A DNA stretch of 64,000 bases, taken from an uncultured Litoreibacter sp. (GTDB taxonomy: Bacteria > Pseudomonadota > Alphaproteobacteria > Rhodobacterales > Rhodobacteraceae). Where the stretch lies: the NCBI GenBank assembly GCA_947494435.1, contig CANLUY010000002.1, positions 1,418,325 to 1,482,324 on the forward strand. Reading direction: 5' to 3'. Positions 35,527-44,281 of the stretch are shown here, one piece after another. Below the pieces are notes generated by a model. It saw only the letters and a list, made by a program, of their open reading frames with translations. It had not been told where the DNA came from and searched no databases. Both the position numbers and the translations under genes were made by a program. Each line of letters begins with the position of its first letter. The stretch's first letter is position 1.

Positions 35527-35554
35527 GAACGTTTTCCTTTACGCATAAACGAAG

Positions 35555-35569
35555 TCCTGACTGTCAGGA
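35555..35569. promoter_or_regulatory. Palindrome upstream of argD
   Basis: TCCTGAC and GTCAGGA face each other around a central T, 28 bases before the argD start. It could be the operator of the arginine operon, or a leader hairpin; the ArgR box known from enterobacteria is different. Confidence 0.5.
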
Positions 35570-35693
35570 AATTCGCGGGCGGTGTCAATTTGAGAAACAG
35601 ATGCAGCGCGGCCATCACAGCTGGGCGCGCAAGGGGTCGATCGCTTAGAAAAAGCGTCGGCGTCGCAAAACGAAGATATGCGTCAAATGCATC

Positions 35694-35718
35694 ATGGCGA
35701 CGCTCTTAGCGCCGCCAT
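35694..35718 (-). terminator. Hairpin after the first VPLPA-CTERM gene
   Basis: ATGGCGACGCT pairs with AGCGCCGCCAT (one wobble) across a 3-base loop, 26 bases after the stop codon. There is no good T-run, so termination is plausible but not certain. Confidence 0.5.
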
Positions 35719-35744
35719 GAAAATTTATCCAGAGATTTTTGTGG

Positions 35745-36452
35745 TCAGGTCTGGCGGCGCGTGCGGCGCAAAACACCGAGCCCGCCAAAAGCAGCTATGA
35801 GCAGCCAACCTGCCGCTGGAAGCGGCACCGGGGCCAGATCAGCCTCCCGCAGGCTCAATTCTTGAACGGAAAATTCGACGGTACAGTTGCCAGTGCAGCG
35901 CGCCAATGGGTTAACCGTATCCAAGCGGGTGTTCGATAACCGGACACTCAGACTTTTCCTGAAAGTCGCGCCAGACAGGTCCTGAGCCTGTGCGTAGGCG
36001 ATCAGGTCTGACAAGGCTGTCCCGCTCAACAAAGGTGTCCCCAGACTGGCCAAGACCAGCCCGACATATTCAACCCCAATACTAGTATCTCCGGTGCTGG
36101 TAACCACCACACCGCGTTCGCTCAGCCGAACATATCCGGTGCGGGAATTTCCGCCCTCAGGCACATTAGAAAAATTAAGTGTTTCGCCGTTGCTCAATAC
36201 CATGTTGAAAGACTGGAACCGGTAATTGAGTTCATCGGCCACGAAAAGCGTGACGCCCGGCGCCTCACTGTCGACAGTGAAAGATGCAGTGTAACGGTCG
36301 CCGAATGCCAAACCGCTCGCCAGTCTCTGGCTGCCAATGCCAGAGTTTTCAAACTGGTCGATTGTGCCTTCAAAATCTATCGTGATGGGTGCGGCTTGAA
36401 CCTGTGTGGCAATCAGCAGACCTGCCAGTGCAGCGAAAAACTTTTGGATCAT
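35745..36452 (-). CDS. VPLPA-CTERM sorting domain protein
   Basis: A 235-residue exported protein with a signal peptide (MIQKFFAALAGLLIATQVQA) and a C-terminal sorting signal at residues 209-235: VPLPAAGWLLIAAFGGLGV followed by the basic RRTRRQT. This is the VPLPA variant of PEP-CTERM, recognised by an exosortase that anchors or cleaves the protein at the envelope. The body is beta-rich (ITIDFEGTIDQF, DRYTASFTVDSEAPG) with a cysteine pair (RCTGNCTV). The ATG at 36452 has AAAAGG 6 bases upstream, which sets the start. The cognate exosortase is not in the window. Confidence 0.85.
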   Translation of the reverse strand: MIQKFFAALAGLLIATQVQAAPITIDFEGTIDQFENSGIGSQRLASGLAFGDRYTASFTVDSEAPGVTLFVADELNYRFQSFNMVLSNGETLNFSNVPEGGNSRTGYVRLSERGVVVTSTGDTSIGVEYVGLVLASLGTPLLSGTALSDLIAYAQAQDLSGATFRKSLSVRLSNTRLDTVNPLARCTGNCTVEFSVQELSLREADLAPVPLPAAGWLLIAAFGGLGVLRRTRRQT

Positions 36453-36555
36453 ATCATACCTTTTCATGCGATCATTAAGACTGTGCAGCGCATGTGCTTT
36501 TTCCGGCAAACCGCAGCGGGTGTGATAAAGCCCCTTTGAGCAAGGCACAGTCTAT

Positions 36556-36571
36556 CCCCCCAAATGGGGGG
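36556..36571. repeat. C6/G6 hairpin and nine-G run in the gap 36453-36736
   Basis: CCCCCC and GGGGGG flank AAAT; the G tract continues to nine bases (36566-36574). The gap separates the divergent VPLPA-CTERM and gcrA genes. Long G tracts can slip in replication, though nothing here shows phase variation. Confidence 0.5.
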
Positions 36572-36687
36572 GGGCGCACCCAATGGTCAGGACCCCCGCC
36601 CCATCACTCTGCGTATGGCACGCGACAACAGGGCCAAATCCCGGCCTTGTAACCGCCGCACGCAAGCCTTAAAATAAAAGTCAACAC

Positions 36688-36709
36688 GCCGCTCCATGTT
36701 TGGGGCGGC
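36688..36709 (+). promoter_or_regulatory. Leader hairpin before gcrA
   Basis: GCCGCTCC pairs with GGGGCGGC (one wobble) around ATGTTT, ending 27 bases before the gcrA ATG. It could be a 5' leader structure. Confidence 0.35.
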
Positions 36710-36736
36710 TTCTCCGTTCAAAAGAAGGCCGATTGC

Positions 36737-37303
36737 ATGAGCTGGACAGAAGACCGCGTAGACGTTTTGAAAAAAATGTGGGGCGAAGGCAAATCCGCCT
36801 CGCAAATCGCCAAGGAACTTGGTGGTGTCACCCGCAACGCTGTGATCGGCAAAGTCCACCGTCTAGGGCTGTCCAACCGCTCCGGCGGGGCCAGCCCCGC
36901 AAAACCTACGGCGAAGGAAAAGGCACCCGCCAAACCCAAGGCAGCCGACAAGCCCAAGGTCGCGGCCTCCTCGCCCGATCCAAAGCCCACGACGCTGGCC
37001 CCAGCCAAAGTGATCCCACGCCCGAAACTGGTCGTCACAGCAGGCCAACCCCTGCCGCCCCAGCCATCCGCGAACGAGATCAGCCCAGAAGCCCTCGCCT
37101 CTGTGCGTGAGGTGGAAAAGAAAGCCAAGAAGCTCACCGTCATGCAACTGACAGAGCGGACCTGCAAATGGCCCGTCGGCGATCCCGCCACTGAGGATTT
37201 CTGGTTCTGCGGTCTGCCCGTGCAACAAGGCAAACCCTATTGCGAAGCCCATGTGGGCGTCGCCTTCCAACCGATGTCTGCCCGGCGCGACCGCCGCCGC
37301 TAA
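36737..37303 (+). CDS. gcrA: GcrA family cell-cycle regulator
   Basis: A 188-residue protein of the GcrA family. The N-terminal DNA-binding segment MSWTEDRVDVLKKMWGEGKS plus VTRNAVIGKVHRLGLSNR is diagnostic, as is the C-terminal TCKWPVGDP...FWFCGLPVQQGKPYCEAH with its cysteines. The middle is a Pro/Ala/Lys-rich linker. GcrA binds sigma-70 RNA polymerase and activates cell-cycle genes at CcrM-methylated GANTC sites in alphaproteobacteria. It stands alone, convergent with the AsmA-family gene. Confidence 0.95.
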   Translation: MSWTEDRVDVLKKMWGEGKSASQIAKELGGVTRNAVIGKVHRLGLSNRSGGASPAKPTAKEKAPAKPKAADKPKVAASSPDPKPTTLAPAKVIPRPKLVVTAGQPLPPQPSANEISPEALASVREVEKKAKKLTVMQLTERTCKWPVGDPATEDFWFCGLPVQQGKPYCEAHVGVAFQPMSARRDRRR

Positions 37304-37365
37304 GCGCCGACCCGCGCGGGACGCGCGGCAAACATCATGCGCGCGCGCAAGCGCGCTCCTTTGGA

Positions 37366-39369
37366 TCAGTCAAACAGCTTGAGCAAAGCGTCCTTCGCTT
37401 TGTTCTCCAACCCTTTTTTCAGACTATCCTCGACACTCTCGCCCTCCGCGCGTGTCACACCCAACTCGGCCTGCAGCTTTGCCGCTGCACGTGCTTTCAG
37501 CTCCGCCTCTTTCGCCTTGGCTTGCGCACGCAGCTCAACTTCCTTGGCCTTCGCGCGCGCCTTCAACTTCTCTTTCTCTTCTTCCAACTCGCGGTCAAAC
37601 AGTGACTTCAGATCAGGTCGGAACTTGATATTGCTCCACGGCCCCGTCACGAGAACCGGCACCGAAATCCCGTTATCAATCTCTGAGGCCAAGGCCACCG
37701 GTACCAAACGGTAATCAACCGTCTGCCCGCCCAGATCGACCGAACCCGCGCCCGTTGCCGTCAGGTATTTCGACCTAAACGCCAAATCCTCATTGCGCAG
37801 CACGCCCCCATCCATCGTAAATGCGGCGGAGATCTGATCGAACACCGTCTTCGATCCCTCGCCCTGATAAGACGCATCCAGATTGCGCAGCATCCCAGCA
37901 ATATCCAGACCCAGCATCTCACCAGCCCCCACATCCATACGACCGGAGCCCGACAGTGACTTCATGATCTCATCCAGCGTCCCACCGACGCCTAGAAACT
38001 TCAGCGACAGCCCCGCGTCGCCCACAAGCCTGTCAAAGCCCGCGAAATCCGCAAGCACACGCTGCATCGCAACCCCTGTCGCGCGCATATCACCGCCCAC
38101 AGACAACCCGTTGCGATTATTGACCACGAATTGCCCCGACACCGCGCCATCAAACGCCCCAAGCTTCGAGAATTCCAGCACCAACCGAGACCGATCCAGT
38201 GTCCCGCTCATTTCCGTCTGCGCCAATTGGATAGAGCCCAGATCGACCGCATTCGCCTTGAAGGTGAATTTGCCCTCCACAGCCTCGATGCCACTGACAT
38301 CAATCCGCGCGTCAGACCAGCCGCCCGCGCCCGCATTAGCCGCGCCATCGCCCTCCGTCGTGTCCGTGCTCATGGCAGAAAAATCCAACCGGTCTCCCGC
38401 CAGCCGTGCCGTGACAAAGGGCACTTTGCCCGCGAGCGCAACATCCACATCGCCTTTCAGAATGTTGTCATCCAAGGCCAGCGTCGCATTGCGCAAAAAC
38501 ACATCCTGCTCTGGGGTAAGCGTCAGTTGACCGTCGATATCCAAGCTCTGCCCCATCCCTTCCGGGATGCGCGGTGCCACTTGACCGCCCAAGGCAAACA
38601 AGGCTGGTTGATCCTTGATATCCACATCCAAGGCCCCTTTGGCCTGCAAGGGGTCCAGTCCTGCAACCCCGTCAAACCGAACCAAATTATTGGAAGATGA
38701 CAAAGACCCGACCACCTGCTGCACGCCCCCGTCCAGCAATTGCTGCAAACCACTGACCGTCGCATCCACCGCAAAGGCCTGCCCGTTCAACAGCGCCGAC
38801 ATCGACACCGACGCTTCGCCTGCAAGCTCCGTCAGCGCAAGCGAGGCATCTAGGTTTTCCAAAGTTTGACGGATGCCAGCCTGCGCATCATCATAGATAA
38901 TGACCGCACCCGTGATCTCTCCCTTCGGCAAAGAGATTGAATTGATCTGCGACGGCCCGCCGTCATCCTCCCCGCCGCCCAGTTCCGCGATAAAATCCCA
39001 ATTCGCATCGCCCTGCTTGTTCTTTTGCAACCGGATCACAGGCGCTTCAATCTCGAACGCTTCGACAACAATGTCGCGCCCCAACAACGCCGAGAACCCG
39101 ACGCCCACATCCAGTTTCGCAGCCTCAATCATCGGCGTATCGCCCGCCCACAATGCGTTCGAAATCGTTACGTCGTTCAACACGACACCCAAGCGTGGGA
39201 ATATCGTCGGAGAGACACCGCCCGAAATCACCAGCCTGCGGCCGGTATTGGCTTCAAATTGCGCCTCCGCAATATCTGCGATCTTTTCTGCCGGAATGAA
39301 GAAAACCGCGCCGATGGCAAGCACCACCAACGTCAGAAGTGTCATGAAGACCCTGAAAATCCACCGCAT
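37366..39369 (-). CDS. AsmA family envelope protein
   Basis: A 667-residue protein anchored by one N-terminal helix (RVFMTLLTLVVLAIGAVFFI) with a large periplasmic part. The family signature follows it: IAEAQFEANTGRRLVISG and ISPTIFPRLGVVLNDV-like sequence (here VSPTIFPRLGVVLNDVT). A C-terminal AsmA domain (GVGGTLDEIMKSLSGSGRMD, LRNEDLAFRSKYLTATGAG) is followed by a strongly charged coiled coil with repeats of KAKEVELRAQ/KAKEAELKAR type. Related proteins bridge the envelope and carry phospholipids to the outer membrane. The ATG at 39369 is used; a GTG three codons earlier is an alternative. Confidence 0.88.
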   Translation of the reverse strand: MRWIFRVFMTLLTLVVLAIGAVFFIPAEKIADIAEAQFEANTGRRLVISGGVSPTIFPRLGVVLNDVTISNALWAGDTPMIEAAKLDVGVGFSALLGRDIVVEAFEIEAPVIRLQKNKQGDANWDFIAELGGGEDDGGPSQINSISLPKGEITGAVIIYDDAQAGIRQTLENLDASLALTELAGEASVSMSALLNGQAFAVDATVSGLQQLLDGGVQQVVGSLSSSNNLVRFDGVAGLDPLQAKGALDVDIKDQPALFALGGQVAPRIPEGMGQSLDIDGQLTLTPEQDVFLRNATLALDDNILKGDVDVALAGKVPFVTARLAGDRLDFSAMSTDTTEGDGAANAGAGGWSDARIDVSGIEAVEGKFTFKANAVDLGSIQLAQTEMSGTLDRSRLVLEFSKLGAFDGAVSGQFVVNNRNGLSVGGDMRATGVAMQRVLADFAGFDRLVGDAGLSLKFLGVGGTLDEIMKSLSGSGRMDVGAGEMLGLDIAGMLRNLDASYQGEGSKTVFDQISAAFTMDGGVLRNEDLAFRSKYLTATGAGSVDLGGQTVDYRLVPVALASEIDNGISVPVLVTGPWSNIKFRPDLKSLFDRELEEEKEKLKARAKAKEVELRAQAKAKEAELKARAAAKLQAELGVTRAEGESVEDSLKKGLENKAKDALLKLFD

Positions 39370-39462
39370 GGCGCGCACCGCTCTTTATTGTTTTTTAACA
39401 CGCTACCCCGAACGCCCGCACCGCTCAAGCGTCACGGCCCGCCCGCACAAAAACAGCGCAGC

Positions 39463-40584
39463 TCACGAAATTTGTGCAAACCGCGCCTTCAACAAAGCTT
39501 CGCGGTACTCAGCCTCCGCTTGGCTGTCATAAACAATGCCACCACCCACATTCAGCCGTACAGCCCCATCCGGCCCGCAGATCAACGTCCGGATTGCCAC
39601 GTTAAACTGCATGCGCCCATCCGGCGCGATCCATCCGATCGCCCCGCAATAGGCATCCCGCGCCGCGCCTTCCAGCGCACTCAAAATCTGCATCGCCCTG
39701 ATCTTCGGCGCACCTGTGATCGACCCGCATGGGAAAAGCGCTTCGAAAATCGCGCCAATCCCCACATCCGGCAACAGCTCAGACGTCACGGTAGAGGTCA
39801 TCTGATGCAATGTGTCATAGCTCTCCACCGTGAACAGAGACGGCACTTTGACCGACCCGATCCGCGACACGCGGCTCATATCATTGCGCAGCAAATCCAC
39901 GATCATCAGGTTCTCCGCCCGGTTCTTTTCAGAACCGCGCAGCCACGCGATTTGCGCCGCATCCTCCGCCTGCGTTGCCCCGCGCGCCGCCGTTCCCTTC
40001 ATCGGGCGCGTCACCATCTGCCGGTCCGCATCCAATGCGAAAAACAACTCCGGCGAGCGCGACAAAAGCACGTCATCACCCAGATCGACGAACGCCCCAT
40101 GCGGCGCCGCCTGCCTTGCGCGCAACCGCGCATAGAGCCCGTCCAGCGAGCCACGCCATTGCCCATGCAATGCAAATGTCAGGTTCCCTTGATATACATC
40201 GCCTGCGCAAATCAACTGATGCAACGCATCAAACGCCTGCCTGTACCGCGCCAGATCCCATGCAGCCACCAAGTCAGATAGCGCCGCATCCGGCGCGGCA
40301 TCTTCAAAACGGAACGCCTCAGGCGCGTCAAACACGCCAAATTGCAACAACGGCCCCCGTCGCGGGTCGGGCATCATGTCCCGCAATTTGCCCGAATACA
40401 CATAACCAAGCTCGTAGCTTGCATATCCCGCCAGCCAGAACCCGTCCGCCTGCGCCTGCTCCAACGCAGCCATCGCGCGCGGCACATCCTGAGGCGTGTC
40501 AGCAGAAATGACCCGCTTCGCACCATGAAACACAGTCGGGCCGCCCAGCGGTCCATAATCGAAAATGACACGCCGATCTGCCAT
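39463..40584 (-). CDS. pabB: Aminodeoxychorismate synthase component I
   Basis: A 373-residue chorismate-binding enzyme that forms 4-amino-4-deoxychorismate for folate synthesis. The catalytic region reads RPMKGTAARG (lysine of the PabB/TrpE motif), SEKNRAENLMIVDLLRND, HQMTSTVTSEL and FPCGSITGAPKIRAMQI, then VGGGIVYDSQAEAEY. It lacks a glutamine-amidotransferase part, and no pabC follows. The ATG at 40584 has GAGGG upstream and is preferred over the overlapping GTG. It follows the Dabb gene by 35 bases and is probably co-transcribed with it. Confidence 0.92.
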   Translation of the reverse strand: MADRRVIFDYGPLGGPTVFHGAKRVISADTPQDVPRAMAALEQAQADGFWLAGYASYELGYVYSGKLRDMMPDPRRGPLLQFGVFDAPEAFRFEDAAPDAALSDLVAAWDLARYRQAFDALHQLICAGDVYQGNLTFALHGQWRGSLDGLYARLRARQAAPHGAFVDLGDDVLLSRSPELFFALDADRQMVTRPMKGTAARGATQAEDAAQIAWLRGSEKNRAENLMIVDLLRNDMSRVSRIGSVKVPSLFTVESYDTLHQMTSTVTSELLPDVGIGAIFEALFPCGSITGAPKIRAMQILSALEGAARDAYCGAIGWIAPDGRMQFNVAIRTLICGPDGAVRLNVGGGIVYDSQAEAEYREALLKARFAQIS

Positions 40585-40619
40585 CACGGCCCTCGCCCAG
40601 AGTCAGAAAATGCGCTTGC

Positions 40620-40913
40620 TCAGATATCCGCCGCAATGCGCAATTCACGCAACGGACGCACCACGCGTATCGCCTCTTCATAGATCGGATGGGCCTTATA
40701 AGCGGCCATATCGCTGGCATTTGCGAATTCCGCATAAACCACCACATCCACCTCGCTCGACAGCGCATCACTTTGCGTGTTGCGCCGCACCTCAAAGGTC
40801 CGGGAATGCGGAATTTTGCCCAGCTCCGACAACCCATCCACAATCGCTTGAATATCCGCCTTGTCCCGCGCGCTGAAGAACACGATGTGACGAATGAAAG
40901 CCCGCTCGGTCAT
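40620..40913 (-). CDS. Dabb (stress-responsive alpha/beta barrel) family protein
   Basis: A 97-residue small ferredoxin-like fold protein. FIRHIVFFSARDKADIQAIVDGL and SSEVDVVVYAEFANASDMAAYKAHP match the Dabb pattern, including the VYAEF strand and the AYKxHP turn. Members form dimeric barrels and include small aromatic cyclases and stress-induced proteins. The ATG at 40913 with GGAGACAG upstream is used; the longer upstream reading has no support. It is the gene before pabB. Confidence 0.83.
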   Translation of the reverse strand: MTERAFIRHIVFFSARDKADIQAIVDGLSELGKIPHSRTFEVRRNTQSDALSSEVDVVVYAEFANASDMAAYKAHPIYEEAIRVVRPLRELRIAADI

Positions 40914-41146
40914 GACTGTCTCTCCGATGACAATTTCTGTCTCATGGAACGCCCAAATCACATACCGGCAAAGGGAACAACCGCAATAACACACGCGCCG
41001 ACAGGTGAAGGCCCCCGCTATTTTCTACGCGGTCAGTTCCTCAAAAAATCGCAGGTTAATACGCAGTAAACAAAAAAACGAAAATCATTTTAAATCAAAG
41101 CGCTACGCCAATCCCCCGCACGCGGGGAAAGCGCCCTTAAACGCAA

Positions 41147-41174
41147 AACGCCCTCCCCTAGCGGGAAGGGCGTT
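41147..41174 (-). terminator. Terminator of the second VPLPA-CTERM gene
   Basis: On the minus strand AACGCCCT and CCC pair with GGG and AGGGCGTT around a 4-base loop and TTTT follows, 23 bases after the stop codon. The rest of the gap 40914-41146 holds another small hairpin (CCCCG/CGGGG at 41114-41127) and an AT-rich stretch near 41060-41100, but no gene. Confidence 0.8.
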
Positions 41175-41196
41175 CAAAATTTCAAAGCATTTTAGC

Positions 41197-41904
41197 TTAG
41201 GAAGCTTTACGACGACGGCGCATCAGGCCGAGGCCACCAAGGCCCGCCAAAAGCAGCGGCAAAGCAGCCGGAACCGGTACGGCAGCGACAGTAAAGTTAT
41301 CAATCGCGCCAGATGCACCATTGAAGTCAAACTTTACGCTAGAGACGTTGGAGAAGGCCGACAGATCAAAGCCCACACCGAACCCGTTATTCGCGGCCAC
41401 GCTATGGCTGACAACAGCAGTGCTATCAGCAGATGTCACTGTGATCGTGGCATCGTCAAGGATATCAACGCTGATAAGATTGACCAACGTGCCGATGAAG
41501 CTGAACGTGATCGATCCACCGCCTGCGTTGTCATCAGCTGGTCTAAGAGCTACTCCGGCAGTCGTACCCGTCTCGGAAACGATCAGCGCGCCGCCGAAGC
41601 CCGTGCCTTGGAATTGGCCAAAGTTCAAACCGCTCTCAACGAGATCGCGGTCACCATCGGAATCGTTGTTCGATGGCGCATTCGCAGCATTCTCAGTGTC
41701 GAAAATTGCTGCAATCCCTGCCGTCGCGTTCCCACCAGTCCCACGCACCGTGGTCAGATTGGCAACGATGCTGCCGTCGGCAGTCGTCACGCTATCGACA
41801 GTCGTATCGAGGAAAGCAGCGTCATTAAAATCGAAAACTGCCGCATGCGCAGCTGTGGTCAAGCCACCCGCCGCAATTGCTGCAATCATTGTGTGTTTAA
41901 GCAT
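41197..41904 (-). CDS. VPLPA-CTERM sorting domain protein (second)
   Basis: A 235-residue exported protein. A signal peptide ([21 protein letters not shown]) is followed by a beta-sandwich-like body rich in Asp, Gly, Ser and Thr ([37 protein letters not shown]) and the sorting tail [27 protein letters not shown] at 209-235. This is the same exosortase target type as the protein at 35745-36452, with the same length but a different body. GGGTG lies upstream of the ATG at 41904. It is divergent from rimO. Confidence 0.87.
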   Translation of the reverse strand: MLKHTMIAAIAAGGLTTAAHAAVFDFNDAAFLDTTVDSVTTADGSIVANLTTVRGTGGNATAGIAAIFDTENAANAPSNNDSDGDRDLVESGLNFGQFQGTGFGGALIVSETGTTAGVALRPADDNAGGGSITFSFIGTLVNLISVDILDDATITVTSADSTAVVSHSVAANNGFGVGFDLSAFSNVSSVKFDFNGASGAIDNFTVAAVPVPAALPLLLAGLGGLGLMRRRRKAS

Positions 41905-42072
41905 CTCAGCACCCACGTATTAAACTCAATCGTTAATAACTCCGATAACGCACTCAATTCAAGACAAAAGCGATCGAGCTTGGTGGGCTCACGCATAGGT
42001 GACGCGAACCTCGAACGATCTGCACAAAAAACACCCTCTTTTAGTACGTCTCCAGAGCCGCTATCAGGCGCT

Positions 42073-43476
42073 ATGGTACAAAATCCTCCAAATCTCCGCC
42101 CTGATCTCGCGCCAAAAGCGAACCTGCCCGACATGACTCGAGAGGGGCAACCAAAGATTGGAATGGTTTCGCTTGGCTGTCCCAAGGCTCTGGTGGACAG
42201 CGAGCGCATTTTGACCCGACTCAGAGCAGAGGGCTATGCAATCTCTCCTGATTATGCGGGCGCGGACGCTGTGATCGTCAATACATGCGGATTTCTTGAT
42301 AGTGCAAAAGCCGAAAGTCTGGATGCGATTGGCGAGGCTCTGAGCGAGAATGGCAAAGTTATCGTCACTGGCTGTCTAGGCGCGGAAGAAGACTACATCC
42401 GTGGCACCCACCCCACTGTGATGGCCGTCACTGGTCCGCATCAATACGAGCATGTTTTGGATGCGGTCCACCAAGCTGTGCCGCCAAGCCCCGATCCGTT
42501 TATAGACCTACTTCCTGCAACAGGTGTCAGCCTGACCCCGCGACACTTTTCTTATCTGAAAATATCAGAGGGCTGTAACCACAAGTGCAAATTCTGCATC
42601 ATCCCGGATATGCGCGGAAAATTGGCCAGCCGTCCTGCGCATGCCGTTCTGCGCGAAGCTGAAAAGCTGGTACAAGCTGGGGTTAAGGAACTGCTGGTCA
42701 TCAGCCAAGACACCTCAGCCTATGGATTGGACCGCCGCTATGACGAAAACCCTTGGCAAGACCGCACCGTACGATCTCATATCACGGACCTGTCGCGTGA
42801 GTTGGGGCAACTCGCTGATCCCGGTGAGCTATGGATCCGGCTGCACTATGTGTACCCTTACCCGCATGTGCGCGAGTTGATCCCGTTGATGGCAGATCCC
42901 GACAACGCCGTTCTGCCCTATCTGGACATCCCTTTTCAACACGCCCACCCGGACACACTCAAACGCATGGCGCGCCCCGCGCATGGCACAAAAACACTGG
43001 ATGAAATTGCGGCCTGGCGGGCCGATTGTCCGGACATCACGCTGCGCTCAACCTTCATCGTTGGCTACCCGGGTGAAACAGAGAACGAGTTTCAAACGCT
43101 TCTGGATTGGCTGGACGAAGCGCAGCTGGACCGTGTCGGCTGTTTCCAATACGAAAACGTCGATGGGGCCCGATCAAACGCCCTGCCCGATCACGTCCCG
43201 GCCGAGCTGAAACAGGAGCGGTGGGAGCGTTTCATGGAAAAAGCGCAGGCGATCTCCGAGGCGAAGCTTGCCGCAAAGGTGGGCCAAAAACTGCAGGTCA
43301 TCGTAGACGAAATTGACGAAGACGCAGCCACATGCCGCACGATGGCAGACGCTCCTGAAATTGATGGGAACCTCTTCATTGATGAAAGGTTCGAGGATTT
43401 GAGCGTTGGCGATCTGGTAACGGTGGAAGTGGATGAGGCTGGTGAGTATGACCTGTGGGGGAGAATTGCGTCTTAA
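42073..43476 (+). CDS. rimO: Ribosomal protein S12 methylthiotransferase RimO
   Basis: A 467-residue radical-SAM enzyme that methylthiolates an aspartate of ribosomal protein S12. The N-terminal domain has cysteines 36 ([12 protein letters not shown]), 72 ([10 protein letters not shown]) and 101 ([11 protein letters not shown]) for the auxiliary cluster; the radical-SAM cluster is C168-x3-C172-x2-C175 (GCNHKCKFC), and the TRAM domain is at the C-terminus ([11 protein letters not shown]). The first ATG near the family's start is at 42073, with a weak AGG upstream; one at 42133 is possible. An open frame extends far upstream but runs antisense to the VPLPA-CTERM gene. Confidence 0.95.
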   Translation: MVQNPPNLRPDLAPKANLPDMTREGQPKIGMVSLGCPKALVDSERILTRLRAEGYAISPDYAGADAVIVNTCGFLDSAKAESLDAIGEALSENGKVIVTGCLGAEEDYIRGTHPTVMAVTGPHQYEHVLDAVHQAVPPSPDPFIDLLPATGVSLTPRHFSYLKISEGCNHKCKFCIIPDMRGKLASRPAHAVLREAEKLVQAGVKELLVISQDTSAYGLDRRYDENPWQDRTVRSHITDLSRELGQLADPGELWIRLHYVYPYPHVRELIPLMADPDNAVLPYLDIPFQHAHPDTLKRMARPAHGTKTLDEIAAWRADCPDITLRSTFIVGYPGETENEFQTLLDWLDEAQLDRVGCFQYENVDGARSNALPDHVPAELKQERWERFMEKAQAISEAKLAAKVGQKLQVIVDEIDEDAATCRTMADAPEIDGNLFIDERFEDLSVGDLVTVEVDEAGEYDLWGRIAS

Positions 43477-43564
43477 GGCATCGGTCATTCAGCCCGTTAG
43501 ACATTGCCGCACGATCTTCTAAAGTGATCGCGCAACACAGCTATCCCCTTTTGCGGAGCACGCC

Positions 43565-43804
43565 ATGCCAGACCCGACCATTGCCCAAAAAGCCCCCTAT
43601 CCTGTCGATGTAGAGGAAGGAAAATTGTATTTCTGGTGCTCCTGCGGACAATCCGCAAACCAACCCTTCTGCGACGGATCGCACAACGGAACAGATTTCG
43701 CTCCGGTAAAGTTTGAAGCCACCGAGACCAAGAAAGTCTTCTTTTGCGGCTGTAAGCATTCCGACGCTCCGGTGACGTGCGATGGAAGCCACTCAAAGCT
43801 TTAG
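43565..43804 (+). CDS. Dual CDGSH iron-sulfur protein
   Basis: A 79-residue protein with two CDGSH [2Fe-2S] motifs: Cys25, Cys27, Cys36, His40 (CSCGQSANQPFCDGSH) and Cys61, Cys63, Cys72, His76 (CGCKHSDAPVTCDGSH). The 3Cys-1His ligation is complete in both. Such proteins carry redox-active, transferable clusters; their role in bacteria is not well defined. A GGAG sequence lies upstream of the ATG. It is followed after 45 bases by a potassium-channel gene with a duplicated ribosome-binding region. Confidence 0.94.
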   Translation: MPDPTIAQKAPYPVDVEEGKLYFWCSCGQSANQPFCDGSHNGTDFAPVKFEATETKKVFFCGCKHSDAPVTCDGSHSKL

Positions 43805-43807
43805 GGC

Positions 43808-43851
43808 CGCCATCTGACACAGGGGACGCCATCTGACACAGGGGACGCCAT
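43808..43851 (+). repeat. 19-bp tandem duplication carrying the Shine-Dalgarno sequence of the channel gene
   Basis: CGCCATCTGACACAGGGGA occurs twice in direct succession (43808-43826, 43827-43845) and a third partial copy, CGCCAT, ends in the ATG of the next gene. AGGGGA, 5 bases before the ATG, is therefore duplicated; the same spacing in the first copy is followed by ATC instead of ATG. Confidence 0.85.
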
Positions 43852-44281
43852 GACAACCTTTGTCCAAATCGCTTTTGGAAGCTTCGTACTCGGGCTATGT
43901 TCTGCGATCCATCTGATTTTGCTGATCCGCTCAGTCAAAGTATTGGGTGAGTTCCACAAAACGCATAAAAGCCTGCATTGGGGCTGGTTCATCGCAGGGG
44001 CGTTTGCCGCAGTGATCTTGGGGCACTCGCTTCAGGTCTGGATTTGGGCCGCATCTTTCGTGTCGCTCAACGCGTTTACAACGCTGGATGAAGCGCTCTA
44101 TTTCTCACTCACAACCTACACCACATTGGGCTACGGCGATATTATCGTTGAGAATGGCATCCGCATCTTTGCGGCCATGGCTGCGGTCACGGGTCTGCTG
44201 AATTTTGGACTGTCGACCGCCTTTCTGGTCGAACTGGTCATCCGCTATTTGCCTGATGATCCAGATGAAACCTCACGCTGA
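43850..44281 (+). CDS. Small potassium channel family protein
   Basis: A 143-residue membrane protein with three hydrophobic segments (about 3-24, 46-70 and 105-130) and, between the last two, the pore loop with the potassium selectivity filter TTLGYGD (Gly94-Tyr95-Gly96-Asp97). There is no cytoplasmic RCK domain, so gating partners are not visible. Its AGGGGA ribosome-binding site lies in a tandem duplication. Its last 37 bases overlap the end of the convergent yigZ-like gene. Confidence 0.87.
   Translation: MTTFVQIAFGSFVLGLCSAIHLILLIRSVKVLGEFHKTHKSLHWGWFIAGAFAAVILGHSLQVWIWAASFVSLNAFTTLDEALYFSLTTYTTLGYGDIIVENGIRIFAAMAAVTGLLNFGLSTAFLVELVIRYLPDDPDETSR

Noticed and set aside
36566..36574. Nine-G tract as a phase-variable switch
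   Set aside because: It lies outside any coding frame and not at an evident promoter spacer, so no switch can be supported.
39025..40281. Long plus-strand frame opposite pabB and the AsmA-family gene
   Set aside because: It spans the ends of two well-supported genes and shows no family features.
41005..42072. In-frame upstream extension of rimO
   Set aside because: It runs antisense through the VPLPA-CTERM gene and its terminator; RimO similarity starts only after 42073.
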